Positions 42,353 through 51,439 of a DNA stretch of 64,000 bases are shown piece after piece. The stretch lies in contig CAVRIR010000003.1 of assembly GCA_963721305.1 (NCBI GenBank), positions 248,001-312,000 of the forward strand, in the 5' to 3' direction. Origin of the DNA: DATAES01 sp963721305. GTDB taxonomy: Bacteria > Actinomycetota > Acidimicrobiia > Acidimicrobiales > JACDCH01. The first letter of the stretch is position 1; each line of letters begins with the position of its first letter. The notes under the pieces were generated by a model. It was not told where the DNA came from. It worked only from the letters and a program-made list of their open reading frames with translations, and did not search any database. The position numbers and the translations under genes are program-made.

Positions 42353-43630
42353 GTGAGTAGCTACCCCAGACCGTCCGAAGGGACGTGGACGCAGCACTAC
42401 CCGCAGCTCGGGACGGCGCCGGTCTCGTTCGAGGACTCGGTGTCGCCGGCGTTCTACGAGCTCGAGCGTGATGCGATCTTCCGGCGGGCCTGGCTGAACG
42501 TCGGCCGCATCGACGACGTTCCTCGCGCCGGCAGCTGGTTCACCAAGGATCTCGTTGCGGCGCGCACTTCGATCCTCGTCGTTCGCGGCACGGACGGCGA
42601 GGTGCGCGCCTTCCACAATGTGTGCCGCCACCGCGGCAACAAGCTCGTGTGGACGGGGACACCGCGACAGGAGACCTCTGGCGTCAGTCGTCAGTTCGCC
42701 TGCAAGTACCACGGCTGGCGATACGGACTCGACGGCGCGTGCACGTACGTCCACCAAGAGAGCGAGTTCTTCGACATCGACAAGGCGCAGCTCGGACTCG
42801 CACCCGTGCACTGCGAGGTGTGGGCCGGGTTCATCTTCGTCAACGTGGCCGAGACACCCAGCGAGCCGTTGCGCGATTACCTGGGGCCGATGGTCGGCGC
42901 GCTCGAGGCCTATCCGTTCGACGTGATGACCGAGCGCTACTCGTTCCGCGCGGAGAACGCGAGCAACTGGAAGGTCTTCATCGACGCGTTCCAGGAGTAC
43001 TACCACGTACCTCCGTTGCACACGCACCAGCTCGGGCCGGTCCATCGCAACCCGGAAGCAACGTTCGAAGGCGCGCACTACCAACTCGATGGACCGCATC
43101 GCGTCGTCAGCACGAGCGGCTCGCACAAGCACGATTGGCCGGCGGAGCACCTCTATGCGAGCGAAGCGTTGATGCGCAGCGGCAACACCGGACCGTGGGA
43201 CGCGCCCGCGCTCGACGGCTCGCGGCCCGGCGTCAACCCGGGTGGTGTCGAGCGGTGGGGGATCGACAACTTCCAGATCTTCCCGAACCTCGAGATCTTG
43301 ATCTACGAGCGCAACTGGTACCTCAGCTACCGGTTCTGGCCGACCTCGCACAACACCCACACCTTCGAGGCCGATCTGTGGTTCGTCCCCGCGCGGACGG
43401 CGAGCGAACGGCTTGCGCGCGAGTACGCCGCGGTGACCGTGAAGGAGTACGCGCTGCAGGACGCCGGCACGCTCGACGGCACGCAGCTGGGTCTCGAGTC
43501 GCAGGCGTTCGCGGCGTATCCGCTCAACGACCAGGAGATCCTCGTGCGCCACTTCCACAAGACGGTGGCCGATTGGGTCGACCGACACCAGGAGACGCGC
43601 GTGGCGATCAACCAGGACGCACGGCGATGA
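42353..43630 (+). CDS. Rieske-type aromatic-ring-hydroxylating oxygenase, large subunit
   Basis: 425 residues from GTG 42353 (AGGG eight bases upstream; GTG 42347 is also in frame but too close). The Rieske [2Fe-2S] cluster ligands are CRHRGN and CKYHGW (residues ~93-95 and ~118-121). The mononuclear iron region is NWKVFIDAFQEYYHVPPLHTH with the H-x4-H pair and the bridging Asp. The remainder is the helix-grip catalytic domain, ending DWVDRHQETRVAI. These enzymes insert oxygen with help of a separate reductase, which is not in the window. The start of the next small gene overlaps the end (ATGA). Confidence 0.9.
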   Translation: MSSYPRPSEGTWTQHYPQLGTAPVSFEDSVSPAFYELERDAIFRRAWLNVGRIDDVPRAGSWFTKDLVAARTSILVVRGTDGEVRAFHNVCRHRGNKLVWTGTPRQETSGVSRQFACKYHGWRYGLDGACTYVHQESEFFDIDKAQLGLAPVHCEVWAGFIFVNVAETPSEPLRDYLGPMVGALEAYPFDVMTERYSFRAENASNWKVFIDAFQEYYHVPPLHTHQLGPVHRNPEATFEGAHYQLDGPHRVVSTSGSHKHDWPAEHLYASEALMRSGNTGPWDAPALDGSRPGVNPGGVERWGIDNFQIFPNLEILIYERNWYLSYRFWPTSHNTHTFEADLWFVPARTASERLAREYAAVTVKEYALQDAGTLDGTQLGLESQAFAAYPLNDQEILVRHFHKTVADWVDRHQETRVAINQDARR

Positions 43631-43963
43631 CGACGACACTGCTGCCTGCAGCGTTCGCCGACCTCGAGCCGTTCGCCCCCGTGTGGTCGTCTGAAGACCG
43701 AGCCCGAGCGGTGGGCACGGCGACTCGCCAGCACGATGGACGAGATGCACGCGTTCTACGACGCATGCTTTCCCCGTGCGGGGGACGCGATGCGGTACTG
43801 CGACCAATTCCCGCTGGACGAGATGCCCGACGACGCGACGCGGCTGCTGTACTTGCTCTACTCGCTGGCGTTGGTGTCGTATCCGGTGGAGGTGTGGCAA
43901 CAGGTGCTTCCCGTCGACATCGGCTCGGCCCGCATGGACCGGATCCGTGAACCTCGCCCGTAA
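43627..43963 (+). CDS. Small protein linked to the Rieske oxygenase (one frameshift as read)
   Basis: About 112 residues after repair; the ATG overlaps the Rieske stop. The first frame gives MTTTLLPAAFADLEPFAPVW. Restoring CG near 43691 (TCGCGTCTG) leads to SRLKTEPERWARRLASTMDEMHAFYDACFPRAGDAMRYCDQFPLDEMPDDATRLLYLLYSLALVSYPVEVWQQ (read in short blocks). A helical, cysteine-poor protein with no signal peptide. Translational coupling to the oxygenase suggests an accessory or stability factor. Similar short proteins follow Rieske oxygenase genes in other actinobacteria, but I know no defined function. Confidence 0.6.
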
Positions 43964-43993
43964 CCGCCACATGGCGGCTCGAGGAGCGTCTTC

Positions 43994-45268
43994 ATGAGTG
44001 ACAGCGACAGCACCGACTTCTTCCGAGGTGGATCGGTCCTGCGCGACCCGTACCCGTACTACGAGCAACTGCGCGACGAGTGCCCGGTGCATCGCGAGCC
44101 ACATCAAGGTGTCGTCATGGTCACCGGCTACGACGAGGCGCTGTCCGTGTTCCGTGACGTCCAGACGTTCTCGTCGTGCAACTCGGTCACCGGTCCGTTC
44201 CCGGGCTTCGGCGTTCCGCTCGAAGGCGACGACGTCACCGAGCTGATCGAACAACACCGTGACGAGTTGCCGTTCAGCGATCAGCTGCCGACGTTCGACC
44301 CGCCGAAGCACACGATGCACCGCGGCCTCACGCTGCGCCTGCTCACGCCGAAGCGCATGACGGAGAACGAGCCTGCGATCTGGCGCCTTGCTGATCGCCA
44401 GATCGACGAGTTCATCGACCGGGGCAGCTGCGAGATCGTCGGCGACTTCGCATCACCCTTCGCCATGCTCGTGATCGCCGAGCTGCTCGGCGTCCCGGAG
44501 GAGGACCACGCCGACTTCCGGGCGCGGCTGGCCCGGACGACCGGCTTCGGAACCGGCGAGGACAAGACGATGGCGCACACGCCGCTCGAGTTCCTCTACG
44601 AGAAGTTCATGTCGTACGTGGAAGATCGGCGCCGCGAACCACGGGAGGACGTGCTGACCCAACTGGCGCACGCCACGTACCCGGATGGGTCAGTGCCGGA
44701 TGCGATCGATGTGGTGCGGGTTGCCGCCAACCTGTTCGCCGCCGGTCAGGAGACGACGGTGCGGTTGCTCGGGTCCGCGTTCCAGATCCTCGGTGAAGAC
44801 GCGGCGGTGCAAGCCCGACTGCGCTCGGACCGCGACCTCATCCCGAACTTCGTCGAAGAGGTCCTGCGCTTCGAGAGCCCGATCAAGGGTGACTTCCGGC
44901 TGTCGCGCGTGCCGGCGACGATCGGCGCCGTCGATGTTGCCGCCGGAACCACCGTCATGGTGCTCAACGGCGCCGTCAACCGCGACCCCCGCAAGTTCGA
45001 CCGACCGGAGACGTTCGATCCCGAGCGAGGCAACGCACGCGAACATCTGGCCTTCGGCCATGGCATCCACTTCTGCCCGGGCGCTCCGCTGGCGCGGACC
45101 GAAGGCCGTGTCGCAGTACAACGGATGCTCGAGCGGACGACGGACATCTGCATCTCCGACGCCGCCCATGGTCCAGCGGGTGACCGCAAGTACCGGTACG
45201 TTCCGACGTACATGTTGCGCGGCCTTCAGGCGTTGCATCTGAACTTCGAAGGGGCAGCGTCGGCATGA
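43994..45268 (+). CDS. Cytochrome P450
   Basis: 424 residues, intact. Proximal features are DPYPYYEQLRDECPVHREP, the I-helix AGQETTVRLLG, ExxR in VEEVLRFESPI, and the haem loop FGHGIHFCPGAPLAR. Length is usual for bacterial class I P450s, which need a ferredoxin and reductase not seen here. It lies between the Rieske pair and the SDR, overlapping the latter's ATG, so one operon from 42353 to ~47288 is likely. The pairing with a Rieske enzyme suggests stepwise hydroxylation of a terpenoid, steroid or other hydrophobic substrate; this is inference. Confidence 0.9.
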   Translation: MSDSDSTDFFRGGSVLRDPYPYYEQLRDECPVHREPHQGVVMVTGYDEALSVFRDVQTFSSCNSVTGPFPGFGVPLEGDDVTELIEQHRDELPFSDQLPTFDPPKHTMHRGLTLRLLTPKRMTENEPAIWRLADRQIDEFIDRGSCEIVGDFASPFAMLVIAELLGVPEEDHADFRARLARTTGFGTGEDKTMAHTPLEFLYEKFMSYVEDRRREPREDVLTQLAHATYPDGSVPDAIDVVRVAANLFAAGQETTVRLLGSAFQILGEDAAVQARLRSDRDLIPNFVEEVLRFESPIKGDFRLSRVPATIGAVDVAAGTTVMVLNGAVNRDPRKFDRPETFDPERGNAREHLAFGHGIHFCPGAPLARTEGRVAVQRMLERTTDICISDAAHGPAGDRKYRYVPTYMLRGLQALHLNFEGAASA

Positions 45269-46035
45269 GCCGCGAGCTCGAGGGCAAGGTGGCCGTCGTC
45301 ACCGGCGGCGCCAACGGCATCGGCCGCGCGATGGTCGACTTGTTCGTCGACGAAGGCGCGCGTGTCGTGATCGCCGACGTCGACGACGAGACAGGCAACG
45401 ACGTGATCGCGGGTCTCGGTGATGCTGCCGTCTTCTGTCACACCGACGTCTCGAACGCGGGTTCAGTTCAGGGTGCGGTCGACTTCGCGGTGGACCACTT
45501 CGGTGGAGTGGACGTGATGGTCAACAACGCGGGCATCGCGTCGGCTTTCCGCCGTCTCATGAACGACGACCTACGGGACTTCGATCGCGTCATGTCGGTC
45601 GACCTCTACGGCGTGATGGTCGGCACCCAGGCCGCGGCGCGACGGATGAGCGCGGGCGGCTCCATCGTCAACACCGCGTCGATCGCCGGCATCACCCCTG
45701 GCATCGGGCTCATGACCTATCGAGCGGCCAAGGCCGCGGTCATACACATCAGCCGGTGCGCGGCGATCGAGCTCGGGGAGGTCGGCGTCCGCGTGAACGT
45801 CATCGCGCCGGGCAACATCGCCACCTCGATCAACGCCGCGTTCGACACGCCGACCATCGTGAGCAAGCTGCAGCCGTTGCCACGCCTGGGCACGCCGCTC
45901 GACGTGGCCAACGCCGCGGTGTATCTGGCCAGTGACCGCGCCGCGCAGGTCACCGGAATGGTGTTCCCCGTCGACGGCGGGACGACGGCGGGGCCGCCCC
46001 CGGGCAACCTCGGCAACGTCGCCGCGAAAGGATGA
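45265..46035 (+). CDS. Short-chain dehydrogenase/reductase
   Basis: 256 residues; the ATG overlaps the P450 stop. It has the NAD(P)-binding TGGANGIG motif, NNAG (residues ~88-91), catalytic Ser in NTASIAG and YxxxK in TYRAAKAAV, then the PGNIAT and PVDGG endings of classical SDRs. The acidic residue after strand 2 (IADVDD) predicts NAD as cofactor. It probably oxidises the alcohol made by the preceding oxygenases. Its end lies four bases beyond the next ATG (overlap). Confidence 0.9.
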   Translation: MSRELEGKVAVVTGGANGIGRAMVDLFVDEGARVVIADVDDETGNDVIAGLGDAAVFCHTDVSNAGSVQGAVDFAVDHFGGVDVMVNNAGIASAFRRLMNDDLRDFDRVMSVDLYGVMVGTQAAARRMSAGGSIVNTASIAGITPGIGLMTYRAAKAAVIHISRCAAIELGEVGVRVNVIAPGNIATSINAAFDTPTIVSKLQPLPRLGTPLDVANAAVYLASDRAAQVTGMVFPVDGGTTAGPPPGNLGNVAAKG

Positions 46036-47288
46036 ACATGCCCGCTCCCGAAGTGACCGTCGTGCATGCACGCGGTGCGCTCGACGTCGACAGCGGAGAC
46101 GTGGTCGACAACGCCTACGTCGTCGTCGAGGAAGGTCGCATCACCAGCGTCGGCGACGACGGCCGCGTCACGTCGGATGCCGACGAGGTCGTCGAGTTAC
46201 CCGAGTTGACGTTGCTACCGGGGCTCATGGACATGGAGGTCGACCTGGTGCTCGGCGGCCCGGGCGCCGGGTCTGACCGATCCCGTCAGCACGGATCCCG
46301 TGAAGATGACGCTGCGCGCCATCGTCAACGGTCAGCGGACGTTGCATGCCGGGTTCACGACCGTGCGCAACCTCGGCCTGTTCGTCAAGACCGGCGGCTA
46401 CCTGGTCGACGTCGCGCTCGGCGAGGCCATCGAGGCCGGCTGGGTCGAAGGTCCGCGGATCGTGCCCGCCGGTCACGCGATCTGCCCGACCGGCGGTCAT
46501 CTCGATCCGAGCGCGCAGAGCGGTCTGGCGCCGGGCATCATGCCGATGACGCGTCGAGGAGGGCATCGCCGACGGCGTCGACGAGGTCCGCAAGGCGGTG
46601 CGCTACCAGATCAAGCACGGCGCCAAGCTCATCAAGTGCTGCGCGTCGGGCGGTGTCGATGACGCCCACCGGCCCACCGGGCGCGCAGCAGTACTCGACC
46701 GAGGAGCTCGCGGCGATCGCCGACGAAGCACACCGCCGAGGCCTGCGGGTGGCGACGCACTGCCACGGCGACACGGCCGTCAACGCCGCGATCGACGCCG
46801 GCATCGACTGCATCGAGCACGGCATGATGATCACCGACGACACGATCCAGCGGATGGTCGACACCGGCACGTTCCTCGTGTCGACCAGCGCGCTCACCGA
46901 GAACTGGGACATCTCCGAACCAGCCGAAGTCACTGCAGGCGAAGGCCGCCGAGGTGTTCCCGAAGGCGAAGGAGTCGCTGTCGAAGGCGATCGAGGCCGG
47001 CGTGAAGGTCGCGCTGCGGCACGCGACGCGCCTGCGATCTGGCACGGACGCAACGCCGAGGAGCTCGACGTGCTCGTGCAAGCGGGGGATGACGCCGATC
47101 CAGGCGATCCGCGCCGCGACGACCGTCGCCGCCGACCTCATCGACAGCGCCCGAGCTCGGCCGGATCGCCCCCGAGATGCTCGCCGACATCGTCGGCGTC
47201 CTCGGCGATCCGCTCACCGACATCACGACGTTCCAGCGGGTGCCGCTTCGTCATGAAGGACGGCAAGGTTCACAAGCGCCCCGGCTGA
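46032..47288 (+). CDS. Amidohydrolase-family enzyme with altered metal motif (frameshifted as read)
   Basis: About 430 residues after repair. It has the amidohydrolase N-terminal barrel (DNAYVVVEEGRITSVGDDG), then PGLMDMEVDLVLGGPG, where the usual H-x-H of the family is E-V-D. Following are TLHAGFTTVRNLG, a lysine in GAKLIKCCASGG, the metal His residues in RVATHCHGDTAVNAAIDAGIDCIEHG and the Asp-containing DAPAIWHGRNAEELDVLVQAGMTPIQAIRAAT. Breaks near 46259, 46554, 46660, 46926 and several after 47008 are healed by CG restoration. Members of this branch act as prolidase-like or imidazolonepropionase-like hydrolases; the reaction here is unknown. It closes the catabolic operon. Confidence 0.75.
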   Translation: MNMPAPEVTVVHARGALDVDSGDVVDNAYVVVEEGRITSVGDDGRVTSDADEVVELPELTLLPGLMDMEVDLVLGGPGAGSDRSRQHGSREDDAARHRQRSADVACRVHDRAQPRPVRQDRRLPGRRRARRGHRGRLGRRSADRARRSRDLPDRRSSRSERAERSGAGHHADDASRRASPTASTRSARRCATRSSTAPSSSSAARRAVSMTPTGPPGAQQYSTEELAAIADEAHRRGLRVATHCHGDTAVNAAIDAGIDCIEHGMMITDDTIQRMVDTGTFLVSTSALTENWDISEPAEVTAGEGRRGVPEGEGVAVEGDRGRREGRAAARDAPAIWHGRNAEELDVLVQAGDDADPGDPRRDDRRRRPHRQRPSSAGSPPRCSPTSSASSAIRSPTSRRSSGCRFVMKDGKVHKRPG

Positions 47289-47345
47289 CCGGTTGACGGA
47301 TCGACTCCGGTTGACCGACCCGGGGGAGTGACATCGTTCACTTCC

Positions 47346-47366
47346 GAAACGATTGCTTTTCGTTTC
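47346..47366. promoter_or_regulatory. TetR-type operator palindrome 1
   Basis: GAAACGA (47346-47352) and its complement TCGTTTC (47360-47366) with a 7-base spacer, in an AT-rich island just upstream of the exporter gene. It shares the words GAAACGA / CGTTTC with the second palindrome 35 bases on. Confidence 0.6.
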
Positions 47367-47381
47367 TGGCTCATGGACAAT

Positions 47382-47401
47382 ACGAAACGACATAGTTTCG
47401 T
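47382..47401. promoter_or_regulatory. TetR-type operator palindrome 2
   Basis: ACGAAAC (47382-47388) and GTTTCGT (47395-47401), a perfect 7-bp inverted repeat with a 6-base spacer, 17 bases before the exporter ATG. Likely bound by the TetR encoded just after the exporter. Confidence 0.65.
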
Positions 47402-47418
47402 TTTGGAATGGAGCCTTG

Positions 47419-48993
47419 ATGGACGCAGCCACGATTCACGCTCGCCGGTGGTGGACCCTCGGCGTGCTGTGCTTCAGCCTGCTGATCATCGGCATGGACA
47501 ACACGATCCTCAACGTGGCCCTGCCGACGATCCAACACGACCTCGGCGCGACCGGCAGCCAGTTGCAGTGGATCGTCGACGCCTACACCATCGTCTACGC
47601 GTCGATCCTGCTCACGACCGGGAGCCTCGGCGACCGGTTCGGCCGGAAGGGTGCCCTCTCGGTCGGTCTCGTCGTGTTCGGCATCGGTTCCGTGGCCTCG
47701 GCCTTCGCCACGACATCGGGCTCGCTCATCGCGTTCCGCGCCGTGGCGGGCATCGGCGGCGCGCTGATCATGCCGGCGACGTTGTCGATCCTCACCAACG
47801 TGTTCCCCGCCCACGAGCGTGGACGGGCCATCGGCATCTGGGCCGGGGTCTCGGGCATCGGCATCGTGGCCGGTCCGCTCGCCGGCGGCTGGCTGCTCGA
47901 ACACTTCTGGTGGGGCTCGGTCTTCCTGATCAACGTGCCCGTCGTGCTGATCGCGCTCGTGGCCGGTCACGTGCTGGTCCCGACGAGCCGTGATCCGCAT
48001 GCGCCGCGGCTCGACCTCATCGGCACCGTCCTGGCGACGGCAGGGCTCGGCACGCTGCTCTACGGGATCATCCAAGCGCCGGCCAATGGCTGGGGCGACC
48101 CGACCGTGCTGACTGCGTTCGTCGTCGGCGTCGTCGGCCTCGTCGCCTTCGTCCTGTGGGAGGTGCACAGCACGCACCCGATGCTCGAGATCAGCTTCTT
48201 CCGCAACCCACGCTTCACCGCGGCGAACGTCGCAGTGACGCTCGTGTTCTTCGCGATGTTCGGTTCGTTGTACTTCCTGACCCAGTACCTGCAGTACGTG
48301 CTCGGCTACTCGGCGATGACGGCCGGCGCGGCGCTCATCCCGCTGGCGGTGATGATGATGATCACGGCGCCGAACAGCGCGAAGCTCGCTGCTCGCTTCG
48401 GCACGAAGCTCGTCGTCGCCGCCGGACTGACGATCGTCGCCGGCGCCCTCGCGCTGCTCTCTCACGCGCAGGTGTCGTCCTCGTACGAGTTCGTCGCCGT
48501 CGTGCTGACGCTGCTCGGTCTGGGCATGTCGATCGCCATGGCACCCGCAACGGAATCGATCATGGGATCACTGCCGAAGGAGAAGGCCGGCGTCGGCTCT
48601 GCCATGAACGACACCACTCGCCAGGTCGGTGGCGCCCTCGGCGTCGCCGTCCTCGGATCCATCACGGCCGCGAGCTACCACGCCTCGATCGCCGGCTCGT
48701 CCGCCCTCGCCGGTCTTCCGGCGCCGGCGCAGGCCGTCGCGCACGACTCGATAGGCGGCGCGGTCACGGTCGGTCACCAGCTCGGCGCGTCGGGCACGCA
48801 ACTGATCGCTGACGCGAGCCACAGCTTCGTCCAGGCGATGAGCAGCACCGTGTTGATCGGTGCGGTCATCGCGCTCGCGGGTGCGCTCGTCGCACTGGTC
48901 TTCCTTCCCGCTCGGGCCGCGGACGCGGACGCCGCGGTGGAGGTGCACGGCCTGGTCGACGCGGAAGCTGAACTCGAGCCCGCGGCTGCGTGA
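47419..48993 (+). CDS. MFS drug exporter, DHA2 (14-helix) family
   Basis: 524 residues from ATG 47419. Fourteen hydrophobic helices. The DHA2 marker region reads DNTILNVALPTIQHDLGATGSQLQWIVDAYTIVYASILL (motif D1), followed by GSLGDRFGRKG (motif A). Also GIWAGVSGIGIVAGPLAGGWLLEHFWW (motif C) and ESIMGSLPKEKAGVGSAMNDTTRQVGGALGVAVLGS are typical of EmrB/QacA-type proton antiporters. Tandem palindromes sit directly upstream and a TetR gene overlaps its stop, giving an autoregulated exporter pair. The natural substrate is unknown; resistance to hydrophobic toxicants is likely. Confidence 0.9.
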   Translation: MDAATIHARRWWTLGVLCFSLLIIGMDNTILNVALPTIQHDLGATGSQLQWIVDAYTIVYASILLTTGSLGDRFGRKGALSVGLVVFGIGSVASAFATTSGSLIAFRAVAGIGGALIMPATLSILTNVFPAHERGRAIGIWAGVSGIGIVAGPLAGGWLLEHFWWGSVFLINVPVVLIALVAGHVLVPTSRDPHAPRLDLIGTVLATAGLGTLLYGIIQAPANGWGDPTVLTAFVVGVVGLVAFVLWEVHSTHPMLEISFFRNPRFTAANVAVTLVFFAMFGSLYFLTQYLQYVLGYSAMTAGAALIPLAVMMMITAPNSAKLAARFGTKLVVAAGLTIVAGALALLSHAQVSSSYEFVAVVLTLLGLGMSIAMAPATESIMGSLPKEKAGVGSAMNDTTRQVGGALGVAVLGSITAASYHASIAGSSALAGLPAPAQAVAHDSIGGAVTVGHQLGASGTQLIADASHSFVQAMSSTVLIGAVIALAGALVALVFLPARAADADAAVEVHGLVDAEAELEPAAA

Positions 48994-49592
48994 TGATGTC
49001 CTCCATGTCCGACGCCGCGGCCGCTCCCCATCGAGGTCGTCCCCGGTCCACCGAAGTCGATCATGCGATCGCAGACGCCACGATGGCGCTGCTCGCGGAG
49101 GACGGCTGGACCGGGCTGACGATGAGCGGCGTCGCCCAGCGAGCGGGGGTGTCGACGGCGACGTTGTACCGCCGGTTCTCGTCGAAGGAAGACCTCGTGT
49201 GCGCGGCGATGACCACGAGCACCGATGCCCGGCCCACCGTCGACCTGGGGTCTCTCGAAGCCGACCTGCGGGCGAAGCTGAACGAGCTCGCCGAGCGGGT
49301 TCGCGGCGACGGCGGTCGGATGGTCCAGGGTGTGATCGGCGAGGCGGTGCGAAACCCGCGCCTCGGGCTGATCCTGCGAAACACCGTGTTCTCCGCCGGC
49401 CGCGACGACATGCGACGGATCATCGAGCGAGCGGTTGCCCGCGGCGAGATCAGACCTCCGGACGACATCAACCTCGCGGTCAACCTCATCTCGGGACCGC
49501 TGATGCATCGACTGCTCATCACGGGCGAGCCGGTCACCTCGCGCGTAGTCGACCGGCTCGTGCCGATGCTCCTCGCCGCCCTCGGCGCGTGA
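48990..49592 (+). CDS. TetR-family repressor paired with the exporter
   Basis: Up to 200 residues; GTG 48990 overlaps the exporter stop, with ATGs at 48993, 48996 and 49005 also possible. The helix-turn-helix is AIADATMALLAEDGWTGLTMSGVAQRAGVSTATLYRRFSSKEDLVCAAM. The C-terminal half is a TetR_C_11-like helical domain (LRAKLNELAERVRGDGG; VIGEAVRNPRLGLILRNTVF; NLAVNLISGPLMHRLLITGEP). It most likely represses its own operon through the two palindromes at 47346-47401 and responds to the exported compound. Confidence 0.9.
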   Translation: MMMSSMSDAAAAPHRGRPRSTEVDHAIADATMALLAEDGWTGLTMSGVAQRAGVSTATLYRRFSSKEDLVCAAMTTSTDARPTVDLGSLEADLRAKLNELAERVRGDGGRMVQGVIGEAVRNPRLGLILRNTVFSAGRDDMRRIIERAVARGEIRPPDDINLAVNLISGPLMHRLLITGEPVTSRVVDRLVPMLLAALGA

Positions 49593-49705
49593 GAGGTGGG
49601 TGCGTGAATCGACGGCACGCGTCGTTTGGCGCACACCCTTCCCTGCTCGAGCGCTTGGAGGCACTGCTGTCGCCTGGGTGATCTGTCATCATCTCGCTCT
49701 CTGCC

Positions 49706-51439
49706 ATGAACGGCCTGCGACAGAACATCCTCGAACTCACCGAAGCGGCCAATCGCCTGGGCGTGGCTGCGGCTTCGGCTCGGTTGACGACGGTCGAGTC
49801 GCGCACACAGACGTTCACCGTCTTGGTCATCGGGGAGTTCAAGCAGGGCAAGAGCGAGCTCGCGTGCGCCCTGGCGGGCGCGCCCGTGAGCCCGTCGCAC
49901 GTGCGTCTCCCAACCGGCCCGGTGGTGACCGCGCGCCACGGAGACACCGACGTCGCGTTGATCTCCGGTGTCTCGGGCGACGAGCACACGGTGGCGCTCG
50001 GCGATGTGGGCACGGCGATCTACGGGGACGATGCGACCATCGGCGGCCGCGTTGCCGTCGAGGTGACATCGACGCGTTGGGACCTTCCGGAGGGCGTGGT
50101 CCTCGTCGACACGCCCGGCGGAGGACTCACCGCGCCGGCGGGCGTGGTTGCGCGCGAGTTGGCGGCGGCGTGTGACGCGGTGTTGCTCGTCACCGACGCG
50201 GCGCGCGAGCTGACGGCGGACGAGGTCGCGCTCTTCGAAGCCACCCGCGGTGACGCCTTGTTGTTGTGCGTGCTCACGAAGGTCGACCTCTATCCGAACT
50301 GGCGCAAGCTCATGGCGGTCGACGTCGAGCATCTCATGCCCATCGCAGGGGGAGTGGAGGTGCTGCCCGTCGCACTGCCGCTCTACGCGCTGGCGTCCGC
50401 GGGCGAACTCCAGCTTCTCGAGGAGTCCGGTGTCCCGGCCGTGCGCCGTTGGGTCGCCAACGCGTTCGACGAGGCTCGAGCAGATCGCGACCTGCCGCTC
50501 CGAAAGACGGCGCTCGAGATCGTCGACGAGCTCGACGCGATGGCGAGCAACGAAGTCGAAGCACTCGATCCGGCCCGCCGCGAGGACAGCCGCCGCCGAT
50601 TGATGGCCGCCAAGGTCGCGGCCGAGCGGGTTCTCAGCGGTGAGTCGTTGTGGCTGGTCGAGCTGCGCGACGGCATGAACGAAGTCGATCGGCGGCTCGA
50701 GCGCGGACTCGATCGCCTGCGCCATGACCTCAATCGCCGGGCGACCGAACTGATCGCGCAGTCCGATCCTGCAGAGAACTGGGACGAGTTCGCGGCAGTG
50801 TTCATGAACGCCGTGGTCGAGGGATCGACGGTGCTGTACTCGGATCTGACCAGCGAGCTCGAACGGGCGGTGCAGGTCGCCATCAAGCAGTTCGCGGTGA
50901 AGGCCGGCGAGGTCGTGCTCGAACTGCAGGACGCCGCGCTGCTCGCGCTCCCGGCCGCCGAGCTGGCAAAGGCGCGGCGGCAGCCGATGCCGCTGCTCGA
51001 CGTCGCCGACGCGTCGTGGACCAGGATCGAGACGCTGCAGGTCATCGGCATGCAAACGCGGTTGACGAGCCCGTTCGGGCTGCTCATCGCCGCCTTCCTC
51101 GGGCGACGTATCCTGCGTGCGAAGCGTAGCGAGCTGCTCGAGGGCCGCCGGTTGCAGGCCAGGCAAGCAGTCACCGACTACCTCGACGAGCTCGTGCTCG
51201 AACAACGCGAGCTCATGGAGCGCGAGCTCAAGGTCATCCACGATCGCGTTCGAGACCAACTGATCACGCAAGCACAGCAAGCGGTCGAGAGTTGGAACGA
51301 GGCGCTCGCGCAGCTCGACGCGCACGCCGTTCTGGATGAGGGCGAGCTGGCCGCGCGCCTTGCGCTCCTGCGCGACACGCACGTCACGCTCGAGCGTCTG
51401 CGCGGCGAGTTGGGCGCGGTGGAGCTGCCGGTGCCATGA
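49706..51439 (+). CDS. Dynamin-like GTPase A (P-loop GKSE variant)
   Basis: 577 residues. G1/P-loop GEFKQGKSE at ~43-51, in which the usual Ser/Thr after Lys-Ser is Glu; G3 DTPGG (~136-140); G4 TKVD (~191-194). A helical stalk follows with long coiled coils (ARREDSRRRLMAAKVAAERVLSGESLW; MNEVDRRLERGLDRLRHDLNRRATELIAQ), a hydrophobic paddle-like stretch (SPFGLLIAAFLGRRIL), then another helix (LDELVLEQRELMERELKVIHDRVRDQL). This is the architecture of bacterial dynamin-like proteins such as the mycobacterial IniA/IniC, which remodel membranes. It is coupled by ATGA to a second GTPase; the pair likely forms a heteromeric complex. Confidence 0.85.
   Translation: MNGLRQNILELTEAANRLGVAAASARLTTVESRTQTFTVLVIGEFKQGKSELACALAGAPVSPSHVRLPTGPVVTARHGDTDVALISGVSGDEHTVALGDVGTAIYGDDATIGGRVAVEVTSTRWDLPEGVVLVDTPGGGLTAPAGVVARELAAACDAVLLVTDAARELTADEVALFEATRGDALLLCVLTKVDLYPNWRKLMAVDVEHLMPIAGGVEVLPVALPLYALASAGELQLLEESGVPAVRRWVANAFDEARADRDLPLRKTALEIVDELDAMASNEVEALDPARREDSRRRLMAAKVAAERVLSGESLWLVELRDGMNEVDRRLERGLDRLRHDLNRRATELIAQSDPAENWDEFAAVFMNAVVEGSTVLYSDLTSELERAVQVAIKQFAVKAGEVVLELQDAALLALPAAELAKARRQPMPLLDVADASWTRIETLQVIGMQTRLTSPFGLLIAAFLGRRILRAKRSELLEGRRLQARQAVTDYLDELVLEQRELMERELKVIHDRVRDQLITQAQQAVESWNEALAQLDAHAVLDEGELAARLALLRDTHVTLERLRGELGAVELPVP

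Noticed and set aside
41573..44320. A 915-codon minus-strand frame extending the TetR gene through the Rieske and P450 region.
   Set aside because: Only the last 216 codons look like a protein (TetR). The rest is the antisense of two clear genes.
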